Source of the DNA: Chytridium lagenaria
Taxonomy: Eukaryota; Chytridiomycota; Chytridiomycetes; Chytridiales; Chytridiaceae
Reading direction: 5' to 3'
Length of the DNA stretch: 64,000 nt
NCBI GenBank assembly: GCA_025449115.1
Contig: JAHLKC010000070.1
Coordinates: forward strand, 124,001-188,000
Below the pieces are notes generated by a model. The model was not told where the DNA came from, did no database searches, and was given only the letters and a program-made list of their open reading frames with translations. This document shows, piece after piece, positions 47,590-58,104 of this stretch. The translations under genes and the position numbers were made by a program. The stretch's first letter is position 1, and each line of letters starts with the position of its first letter.

Positions 47590-48851
47590 CTATGAGGATT
47601 GTGTTTGCAAATGCTCTTGGATGGATGGGTCGTATATGACGGCTATCATTAAAAAGACGCCGCCTAAGGAGATGAATGAGATAGAGAGAAAGTCGAGGTA
47701 TCCATTTGATATATTGCTGGTGGCCACGATGAGGTCAAATATCTCGCATACGAATGGGTATAGTAAGCTTTAAAAGCGGATCAGTTGCTGAAGATCAAAA
47801 TTCGAAAGAGGACTTACTATATGTATAGATGTGACAGGATTCTACGTTTTGGCAATAAATATGTTGGTACAAGAAGGTGCGATTAGACTTACCTGTACGA
47901 GCTGTCGTCCCGCTGTATCAATTCATCATTCTCCGCATCATAATTCATGTCCATCAAGCTCATTTCGGGAGCTGAATTCTTTAAAATCGATAGTTTGGTC
48001 TGTGCAAGTAACCGATCTCTCTCCTATGAATTTCCAAACGCGATCTATATTAGACGACATTAATAGAACCATTGACATACCTTCAACTTTCGCATATGTA
48101 ATGAAAGAAATACAGCGCTCACCGCTGTAGCCAAAACCGATACATACAGTGGCGTGTAATAAAAATAGTATTGAGGGGCTAAATCACCAATAAACCAACA
48201 TCCCTTCATCAGCGAGCGTTAGATTCAACAATGAAGCACGACCGACTTACATAAACTTCCGAGAATCCGATATACCCCATTGACAGTAATGAAACTCCAA
48301 ACAAAACAGAAATGGATAAGCAAATTGCCATATAAATCAAACAAGCATTTCTCTAAAGTATATGTGAAGCGTTTGTATCAAAAAAGTGTGAACTCTAAAA
48401 TCCCAAACCATGATCAGACCGACGTTCAAATCACTACAACCTCTTACCCTAAGCATGTGACAAGAAACGACCTCAGTAAACCACTTGAAACGTACAGGAC
48501 CACACTGGCCTCACAGTTTAAGCTATCCGTGAACAAGATGGAGTAGATGTACGCAACATGGAGCATGATCTCCGCACCGGTAACAAACGTGATGAGTTGG
48601 AGTGATACCCTTTTAAACAATCCTCTCTTTTCCTAGCGTATCTCCATTAACATCTTTCCGAGCCATACCACACACCTCCGAGTCACATAAACCAACGTCA
48701 GGGTCACAACACCACATATGATCGATAAAGCGTTGAGGGTTATAGAGTAAGGTAGAGCGATAGAGGTGAACCAGTTGAACGACTCCTCTGTTTCGCGGGT
48801 CACCAACCCCAAGACGGTCCCTCTATTCAGCTCCATCGGAACTAGCGTCAT
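47590..48851 (-). CDS. cAMP-receptor-like 7TM protein, copy B
   Basis: 297 aa from seven exons that are all in phase: 48851-48676, 48609-48448, 48350-48251, 48203-48081, 48023-47893, 47841-47818, 47767-47590. TM1 WFTSIALPYSITLNALSIIC, TM2 SLQLITFVTGAEIMLHVAYI, TM3-TM4 CLIYMAICLSISVLFGVSLL, loop GCWFIGDLAPQ, TM5 YYTPLYVSVLATAVSAVFL, TM6 LLYPFVCEIFDLIVATS, TM7 SISFISLGGVFLMIAVIYD. Intron positions match copy A after TM1, after TM3 and before the GCW loop, so the pair arose by tandem duplication. An acidic third cytosolic loop (MNYDAENDELIQRDDSS) differs from copy A, suggesting different G-protein coupling. cAR/Git3-like membership is by motif only; the ligand is unknown. Confidence 0.84.
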
Positions 48852-49670
48852 CCATCCAGATGTGAAGCCCTACCGTAAATCCCACCCATATTTGAGGTGC
48901 AAATGAACCTTGGTTCGCGGAAATAACGGCGTTAAAGCTGGTTACTCTGAAAATCTCTTTACAGGTGGTTTTTTTAGCATGTTGATCCTTCTTAGATTGG
49001 AAACTATAAGGTTCATTTGCTATTTGGGGAGTTTAATTAGAAGATCATCGGCAAGAGGCGAATAGGAGTATGCCTTATAAGCGTACATTTGCTTCCTCAT
49101 GACGAGATATGAGGCAAAGACCAGTAAACGAGTGAGGTCCAAAAGAAACGAATATTGAACCAGTCTTTAAGTCACGCGATACAATGAAGTTTTGAACGAC
49201 CTTCTACGCTTCATAAAACAGAATGCTGAGAAGGTTCATAGTTGTTGATAAAAATGAGGGATGACGGAATTGGAGAGATGGAAAAGGATGTGTTTTATCT
49301 TCTTGGGTTGTGGAGCAAAGGCGTCTGAAATGTTGTCTTGAAAGAAACTGAGCATTTCACTTGGGTTGTGAGTTCATTTTTTTAACATTATCGTTTCATA
49401 TTCTTAAAAAGATCATAACAAACTTAAAAACGCTTTAACGCAGTTTATCTATTCATCTTTTTTCAATGAGAAAACAGGGTGTGGAAGGTGTAGAGGTCAA
49501 ACATGGAAGGTGTAGAGGTCAAATAAAGTTGAAAAAAAAAGGTCTCAGGGAAGCATCACCCCGTCAAAGACCCCAGCAAAAGAGAAAACGCAAAAAAATA
49601 AGGACACCATTCCAAACCAAAAACAAAATGAGGCTTTACAACAAGAAAAAAAAAAACAGGGAGGGGTAGC
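48852..49670. other. Intergenic spacer
   Basis: Upstream of the 7TM pair and downstream of the subtilase. A short direct repeat of GGTGTAGAGGTCAAA lies at about 49486 and 49508. No gene supported. Confidence 0.4.
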
Positions 49671-52600
49671 TTAAAAAGTAAGCTCGAAAACAGGGGAAAG
49701 AACCTCATCATAGTTCCTTCCACCACTCTGAGCGCCCAACCTCGCAAAATGCTTCAACGCCGAAAACCTCACCTGGTACCGCCCAGCAGGCAACTTGATG
49801 ACCCGATCCGCCGTAGTAGAGTTGGTGGTGATCTCACCATTCCACAACCACGCAGACGGGGCCTCAACACCCTGAGAAGCGGTAGGGGTGTTACGGGAGA
49901 GTTGGGAAAAGACAGCAGGGGCTTTAGGGTCGACGGTGAGAGGGGTGGGGGTGGTGATGCGGGAGGCGATGAGGTAGCCGAGTGGGGATTTGTGACGGAG
50001 GGCGCGGGGGAGAGCGGCTTTTTGGGTCTCGTTGCCGGCAAAGAGGACTTCGATCATGGCGTAACGGGAGGTGGTGGAGGCGACTGAAAGAATAAGTAAG
50101 TTTTGGGTGTTTTTTTATGGAAAGGGTTGCGAATAAAAGGAAGGGGAACTTACTGGGAAGAAGGAATGCACCGCGGGTGGCGTTGACGATGGACCAGGGC
50201 TGAGCTGTCCTGAGAGGAGCAAACGTCCTAGCAGCGTAGAGACCCGTGGAGGCGGTGATGTTGGCAGCGGTACCCCAAGTAGGTCTCAAGTACCTGTTGG
50301 TGTACACCCACGAGTTCCTCGACCAGATCGGGGCGTCCTTCCAGCTCCCGACCATACCAGCGTAAGGCACGGTAGCGACAACACGGTGATTCGCACCCCC
50401 TGCAATGGCGACAGCAATGTAACCCGAGTAAACGGGGAAACGACCGGCGATAGCGTTAGGTGGTGCGTCAAAGTGGACAAAGACGCGACGGGATGCACCG
50501 GGAGCGAGGGTGAAGACGAGGGAGTCGACGAGGTCGTTGAGACGAGAGAATTTGACAATCGCGTAGTCGGCGGTGAAGGTGGTGTTGGCGATGGTTTGGA
50601 GAGCGTCGTCGTTGGGTTGGAAGGGGGTGGCCATCACGGCGGGGATGTGGGTGAAGTTGTAGACGATGGGGACTGTGTCGGTGTTGTTGATGGTGAGGAT
50701 GTAGTGTTGTTTGAGGAGCTTGGTGTCGTTAAGGTCTGATCAAAGGGTGAAGGGTTAGTACGATCCACGCGTTGGGTGATAAGAAAATGGGATATGGATA
50801 ATGAAAAGATACTGTCATAGACACGCATCGGTAATAAAGACGGCGGTAATAAGAAGGAAAAGTATGTACAATGAAAAGTGGTAATAAGAAGGAAAAGCAT
50901 GTACAATGAAAGCAAGTGACATTGGTAACAAAGAAAGAAAACGTATGGAAAATGAAAAGTGATTTTGGTAACAAAGAAAGAAAAGTATAAAAAGGCTATA
51001 ACGTACTGAGAGCAGGAGGAGAGACAATGGTCTTGGTGGTGATAGCATTGTAAATGTTAATCAACCCCGCACCCTGCCTGGTCACAGAATCGACAAGAGG
51101 AGACCTAATAATGTTGGCAGGGGTAGCCGTGTTCATGATCAAAGTCCTAACAGTCTCAAAGTTAAGGTTCGCGGCGCCCTTAGCCTCAAGCAACAGAGCA
51201 AGAGCACCAGCAGTGTAAGGGGACGACATGGACGTTCCAGACTTGGTACCATAAGGCGATCTTCCAGCCCCCGCAGCGAAACGAGAGAGCGTCGAGTAGA
51301 TGGAGCCACCCATACCACCCACATCAGGCTTGATGTAGAGTTCAGGGTCAAGACCGGGGGAAGAGAAGGAGGAAACGGAGCTGAGGAGCGACATGCGGAC
51401 AAAAGCGGGACGACCCGCCTTGATCACATCGAGGATGAGACGACCGGCTGCGTTGGAGGTGGTGAGCGATGGGATGGCTGCAACACCGGGGTTGGTTGAC
51501 GTGACGATGGTGTTGGAGTAAACAATGCAGGCAGCGGCTCCCATAGTCACTGCATTCGTGCACCTCTGCGCAACGGTACCGTTTCCACCACGGAACATGA
51601 TGGCCTTTCCAGCCACGTTGAGGGTTCCAGTGGCGGGGAGGACAAGACCGTCGTTGAGGATGTTAAGGTCGTCAGCGTCAACGTTAAAGGCGACCACTTC
51701 GAGAGGTTCGTTCAATTTAAAGGCGCTGTTGGCGGTACCAAACGTGCTGGGGAAACGACGACCTTCGATGGACATGAAAGCTTGGGGTGAAGCTGTGTTG
51801 TCAAAGGAGGCGATTCCGAGACCACCACGAGAAATCGCGGGGGAGCCGTTGGTCATGAGACCGGCGGACTGGGAGTTACCGTTGGAGGCGACGACGTAGT
51901 GTCTGTTTGTAAAGTAGAACATTAGGAAAGGTATGAAGTATATAAGCAAGGATATAATATAATACAGTACCCAGCCTTGCCAACTACCTCGGCAGCGTAC
52001 GAGTCAGCTCCATCTGCGAAAACAGGTCCTCCACCAAGACTGAGGTTGATAATGTGGCTGTTGTCTGATGGAAAACGAATGTGTGAATAAATGCATGTGG
52101 TTCCAATGTTGAAGCTAAAGGCTTACCTTTGGCAGCAAGGAAAATAGCCTGAGCGACGAAATCCTCGGATGTGAAATCTGCGGCACAACCGAAACTGAAA
52201 ACCCATCGTCAATAAATTGTCTAAAGAAAGATAGCAAGCCGACAAAGACATGTGACACAATAACTCACACTCTGTAGGCTCCGATTGTGGCTTCAGGAGC
52301 CGCTCCAGAGAAGGGACCAGCGGTCGGGTTGTTGATTCCGGTGAGTCCGTATGCGAACGCTCCAACAATACCAGCAACGTGAGTTCCGTGACTGAATGAA
52401 GAGAAGAGCGAGATTAAATTTGGGGTAGGTTTAAGGTCAAGTACAAAGTATGCTTACCTTCCCGAAGAACAGTTATCCATGGGATCATTGTCAGGCTTGA
52501 TGACAGGGTTGGTAAAGGAGTAGGCATCGCCGACAAGATCGTAACCGTACGCAACCTACAAGCGGCAGAAGACATTAATATTACATAAAGTATCACATGT

Positions 52601-53339
52601 CAATACCTTGAATCCAGGTCCAAAGCCACCACCAAGGGCAGGGTTCATGTAGTCAACACCAGAGTCGATGACGGCAACACGGATACCCTTTCCGGTAAGA
52701 CCGAGCTTGGTGCGGGCCTCATTCACACCGGTCCAGGCGTGGATCCTTTCGGACGCAAAGTTGGTGATGTTGATAGCGCTGGGCTCAAATTCGGGAGCTG
52801 CCTCGGGCTCGGCTGACATATCGATGGGGCCGGGATAGCCTTGGCTCCGACACGGAAAGTGTTGAGGGACCCAATGGTTGACACGATTTCATCCGCTGCG
52901 AGAATATGTATGTCAGAAGGGATTTCTAGAAACTCGAAAAAGTAAATAGTTTAAAACTCACTGGCTTCATCGGAAGGGATGGTGAAGGAGGCACCGTTAA
53001 AGAGGTCGGTGGAGATGTCCACACGCCATTCAATGTCAGTGGGATCGACACCGGCAGCTTGGAGCTTTTCAGTGATGTAGGCCTTCTTATCGGTGATGGC
53101 TAGATAAGATTGTACATTAATCAATTCAGTCAGTACATGATGTGTGAGGGGGAGGGGTGGATACGGATGAAAGCTTGATCAAAGCCAAAGGACTCACAAG
53201 CATCAAGCTCGACAAGGAAAGTTCCTGGGATGGCTCTTTCGAGAGAACCGCGAATCTCGTCAGCAGGAGCCTCATTGTCCTGGGCAATGACGGCACCCAC
53301 AAGAAGGGATGCGATGGCAATGACACGGGAGAAACGCAT
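49671..53339 (-). CDS. Secreted subtilisin-like serine protease (S8) with PA domain
   Basis: About 890 aa, ten exons: 53339-53198, 53099-52962, 52895-52607, 52555-52458, 52391-52269, 52194-52127, 52066-51971, 51903-51007, 50735-50154, 50084-49671. Order: signal peptide (SRVIAIASLLVGAVIAQ), I9-like propeptide, catalytic Asp in RVAVIDSGVDYMNP, His in SHGTHVAGIVGAF, an oxyanion Asn in the NGNSQSAG region, a PA domain (about 51700-51400), Ser in GTSMSSPYTAGALAL, then Fn3-like C-terminal domains. All triad residues are present, so it should be an active extracellular endopeptidase for feeding or host invasion. One-base break near 52833. Start at 53339 with MRFSRVI gives a clean signal peptide. Confidence 0.93.
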
Positions 53340-54473
53340 TGTGGTTATGAGCAGATTCTTCCCCTGAATTGAATGAGGTCTCTAAGTTGAGGGTGGGGAT
53401 GGATGGAGGAATCATTGAGGAAAAAAGGCTCTTTATACTTTTGAATATACTTTTTTTTAGTTTTACATTTTTAATTTAATTTAATTTCATCTTGATTTAT
53501 TTATTTATTATTTATTTTGATGGCAGCGCTGTTTATTATAAATATTATTATATTCAATCATAGAGTATGTACAAAATAAAATTATTAATAATTAAATAAT
53601 AAATATTAATAAATAGTAATTGAAGGGTAATAAAATATAATAATAATGGAAAAGAGGTGTAGGTAGCAGTGACCGCCACCTGTAATAAATAAATAAATAA
53701 TTAATATAAATAAATAAATAATCATAAATAATAATACAGAATATAGCATCAGACAAGTATTACCTAATAGTACCCTTGGGCTTAGTAGGTATTATTTATT
53801 TATTTATTTATATGTAAAATAATATTTTAAACTCACGAATGAAATAATATTGCCAAATTATTATTTATTATTTTATTTAAATTGCTGTAAAGTTTCCAAT
53901 TTAAATAATTATATATTCCCTAATAAGGATAAACAAGGGCCATTTTGTTTTATTTTTACAATCAGACAATTATTCAGGAGTACCAGTTTGTGCTACACAT
54001 GCGAATTACACCAAATGCTGTGTCTTGTATTACTGATAACAACCCAAAAAAGGTTATCAGTGTTTATTAGTAGATAGTATTTATTAGTAGTAGAGTTTTG
54101 GGGGTGACTGACTGACTGACTGACTTGCCTGATCCAACTGATCCACTAATTAGATAATATTATTTTAATTAATTAATTAATTAATAAATATTCAATTCAA
54201 AGCGGGGGTGCTGCAGACACCCATCTGAACTTGCCTTCCGTTCCGATATTAATTACTAGTGATTAACTCTTGCAGCATGGCTCGGGCTGATGATAATCAT
54301 CGTCATGGTCGTGGTGGGTGGGTCGCGTTTTTTAATGACCATGCTGCCATGCTGGTGCTCATGAGGTGATGAGTTGTATTAAATACCCAGTCATCACAAT
54401 TATAGTTTCAAATATATATAATAATATATTTGTCTATTCATACATAATTGTTCCATCATTTTTTGTTCGTTTT
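53340..54473. other. AT-rich intergenic spacer with simple repeats
   Basis: Upstream region of the subtilase. Dense ATTT/AAAT repeats from 53450 to 53900, a TTAA run at 54165-54185, and a GACT run. No gene supported. Confidence 0.5.
54101..54125. repeat. GACT tetranucleotide repeat
   Basis: About six perfect GACT/TGAC units in an AT-rich spacer. Confidence 0.85.
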
Positions 54474-56525
54474 TCAGTTTCTTGACGGCTGCGACATGGA
54501 TTCACGGTGGGTTGGCGGTGAGATGGACTCTCGATGTCCCGACGTCTTTTGCACAGTCGATCCAATACCACCACTCACCAAGGCCTTGTTCTTTTTGATG
54601 GCCGAAGCAAATGCTACCACCATGGTATCAAACACGACTTCCACTTCACGGATCTCGGCCATCAAAGAGCGGCGTTCAAGAGCACCGTTTTCAAGAGACG
54701 AAAAGTCGAATTTGGTGAGCTGTTTTTCATTGATCAATGTTTAGATGGATGGGAGAAAAAGAGAGATCATTATTGTTGGGGGACGACGGACCTGTTTCAT
54801 GCTCAATGCCATGTTGTGGAGAGGACGAAGAGCTAAAAAGGTGAGCGCTCCTGTCAGCAATGTTCCGGCAACGGCGACACACACTGCAATAACCAAACCC
54901 TGTCGTTCGGCTGAACCGATCAAAAAAAGAAGAAAAAAAAAAGTCAATCACCAGTCCAACAAATCTCACCACCGTATCCACCACATACCCGAATCAATCT
55001 TGGAGAACATATCACTCCTAGGGAACGCAATCGCTAAAATAAATTCTGTTCCGCGCACATTGATGATGGATGAACTCAAAAACCATTCCTGTCCGTCATC
55101 CAGCTTTCGTTGCCACACTGGAGTCCTGGCGACCGTTTCGTTGGTAATCGTGCTGATATTCCCGTAGATTGAAAAGAGTCCCTTTCCGACAAGTGCAACG
55201 TCAGGATGAGGGGACATGTCCGCAGTGACACGGGTGCTGTTGATGGCGAGAGAGTCGCGACGGTTGGTGGCTGAAAACCAATAGAAAGTAAAACATGTTT
55301 AGCATTTAAATTATGGGTTTCTCCCTTCTTCATTGTCAACACAATTTTAGTGCTCACCAATAAGTAACGCCGTGTTTTTTTCCGCTAAAATTACAATCGT
55401 ATTGTTGGTCACGCGCACAGAGTTCAAGAACGGAACCAAAGCTTCGTCAATGATATATCCAATGCTGCATCCAAAGGCGGGCGTTGCCGCGCCGGCACGG
55501 TAAAAGTGCCTGTAGTAAGACATTTCTAAACGTAGCGTTATTATGGATGAAAAAAAAAGAACAAAATCAAGCAAGCTAAAACAAATGTACTATACTTACG
55601 CCAAAAACTGACACCAGAAGTGTTGACGAGGGTGAGACCTTTCGGAGGGAAGAAAAAAGTACAATATATAAAATAAGTAAACAGAAATGACAGGCAGGCA
55701 GCATACCAAAGTATGGGTTGATGGGTTGGATCGCAGAGTAAAAGTCAGTGAACAAAAGGTCTCGACGGGTCTGAACACCTTTGGGACCCGCGAATCCAGT
55801 TCTTGTCACCGTTGTCAAGTCGCTAGCATACACTCTCAACTGATTCGTAGCGTTGGTTGAAGCATCTAAAAGAAGCAAGAATTAGATGATAGAAAAATAT
55901 GAATAATACAACAAACTACATACCAGCGTAAATCACCGCAACTTGTTTAGTTCCATTAGTAGACAAGAACGGTGTCCACAAAGCTTGGATGTTACTGTTA
56001 TTAGTGAAAGGTCCAAATGGACCGATCGCCGTCGGTCCAGGGTTTGCGCACACAATTGCAGAAATGTAGTCAAATGTCCTCAACCCCGTCAACATGGCCG
56101 GAAGAAGCGTAGGACTCCTCAAAATGTTGCTACCATTTTGAATAAAATCGGCCGGGAAATACGGAGATGTCATGAGTTGGTCGAGCACTCGCGCCGTGTT
56201 GGAAATGGCCGTCTCAACACCTTGGGAGGCTTGCGTCGCGGCTACTTGAATCGTGATGCTGGAAAGATCATTGATGGACGTTCGTGATGTGCCAACAAAG
56301 ATGGTCCCCATGGGCGCGACGATACTGACGATAGCCCCGTCATGAGAACAATGAGAACGACCTAATTTGTATATCTTTTTAGCCATACTTCAACTCCTTT
56401 CACCCAAAAGCACCCGTGGAGTGTTGGCTTACCCAAATGGAACGCAATGTTGAGCTTTTCTTTCTGACCCTTCTCAGCATGACGCTCTGCAGCGAGGCTG
56501 CCAATGTTCTGCTGTGTTCAGCCAT
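54474..56525 (-). CDS. Cache-type membrane receptor without an output domain
   Basis: Exons: 56525-56433, 56361-55924, 55865-55707, 55638-55600, 55525-55358, 55270-54989, 54910-54792, 54719-54474. A short basic cytosolic N-terminus (MAEHSRTLAASLQS) leads into TM1 (VVLIVLMTGLSSVS), about 430 extracellular residues with a Cache-like fold, and TM2 (LVIAVCVAVAGTLLTGALTF). A HAMP-like start (LRPLHNMALSMKQ) and a helix (REVEVVFDTMVVAFASAIKK) follow. In related fungal and slime-mould proteins this helix precedes a cyclase or kinase; here the protein stops about 37 aa later at 54474. The exact ligand-binding subfamily cannot be assigned by eye. One frame break near 56335 in TM1. It may signal through a partner, or be a decoy. 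Confidence 0.78.
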
Positions 56526-58104
56526 CAGGTTCTTCCACGCTCGCTCTGGTTTTCAAAAGAGATCTTTTTACTAAAAAAACAACTTTGCAAGAGACCCGTC
56601 CACCCAAAGCTCACTTAAACAGAGGGTTTTCTTTAAACCTGGAGATAATAAAAAGTTCATTTTAACACACTGTTCCACCATTGTAAGATTTACCCCTACT
56701 TATCCGAGCAGGTCATCATGAGATTTACTGGTGGATCCAAAGGTTACTCCCGCCCAGCACCATCCCTTTTCCCTTTTTCTTGAATTCTAGACCATGATTC
56801 TAAACACCCACTTAGTGAGTCGTTCGTCTCAAACAAAGAAAGGATCATCGTTATCACGAAAACCCTTACGGTCATTTTCTTGCACCGCGGCTTTGTTGAG
56901 GATGTGCTGCAAGCGGATTCGTTCCTCCTTTCAAACTTTTTCGTGTCCGCGTTCGTCCCTTTGCAGAGCGTTGGGTTTGTTGTAGATCTTTTTTTGTTAT
57001 TTATAACTGTTTTATAACGTACTTGTCAGATTTCATTGGTCTTTGGTTTTGGTAATTTACGTCTCTGATTCTTCTTAAAGTGGTTTATTTTTTTACCTTG
57101 GTTATGAGGGATGGGACTGCTCCTTCCTCGCTTACTCACTTAAACTGAAAAGTATCCTTTGAATATTGGTGTTTCACGCCTTTTCGTTTATAAAATTCCT
57201 ATGTAATGGTATAAGTACGAGACCGAAAGACATTTCCTAGTTACGCTCCCGCATGTACCAAGAAATCTAAAATGCTTCCACGTCATTTCCATCATGAATT
57301 GTAATCGGATACTCGCGAAACTCACCTTCAACGTTTGTTTCCAAGTGATGATGCTTTTGGGTTGACAGCTGGTAGCCCATCGCGGGCTCAACTGATAGAC
57401 TGAAGATCTAGCTCATTTAGTCGAACATCATCGTCATCGGCCGTCTTCATTGTTGCGCTGAACGTGGCTTATGGTGTTTTAAACACACTTTATTTAAAAA
57501 TTTTGAAGTCTGGCGAATGTAACTTCACGTATACTTTTTGGCTTGATATGGAGTTAGCATTTATTCATTTACTGTTTTTTTTTTTGTCCTTTTTTTTTTC
57601 TTTCGTTTTTGCTCTGGTATGTCGTGGATCTTATCTTATCCTCACAAGCCGATTTTATCTTATCAAAAAACATACATAACAGTATATATTCTGATTGACA
57701 TAAAAAGCTCATCTATCTTACCACGGGCGAAAGGCATCGCAAAAAAGGCTGGTAATTTGATTGTCTCCCTTGGCTGGTTGCCTTTTGTTGTTGAGCCAGC
57801 GTTTTTTTGTCATCAAATGCATTCACCACTTTTTGCAACACACTCCGCCAATTCATTTCCCTCGCCAAATGATGTTGTTGGCGTGAGAGGAATAAGCAAG
57901 ATTTCTCTTGAGCCGTCTCTCTACCATCTCTTCACTCACCACCTTACATACTGCATCTGTCTTTTTTCCTCTCACCTCATCACCAGCCACACTTACAAGC
58001 AACGCATTTGATCACTCTAATCCCCAACAATCCATCCTCCATCTATTCACCCCCATTAAGAACCTCAACTCCAAACAATCATCATCATCATCAACAGCGT
58101 CACA
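56526..58104. other. Intergenic spacer
   Basis: Divergent upstream regions of the Cache receptor (minus) and the deacetylase (plus). T-rich near 57570-57610. No supported gene. Confidence 0.4.
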
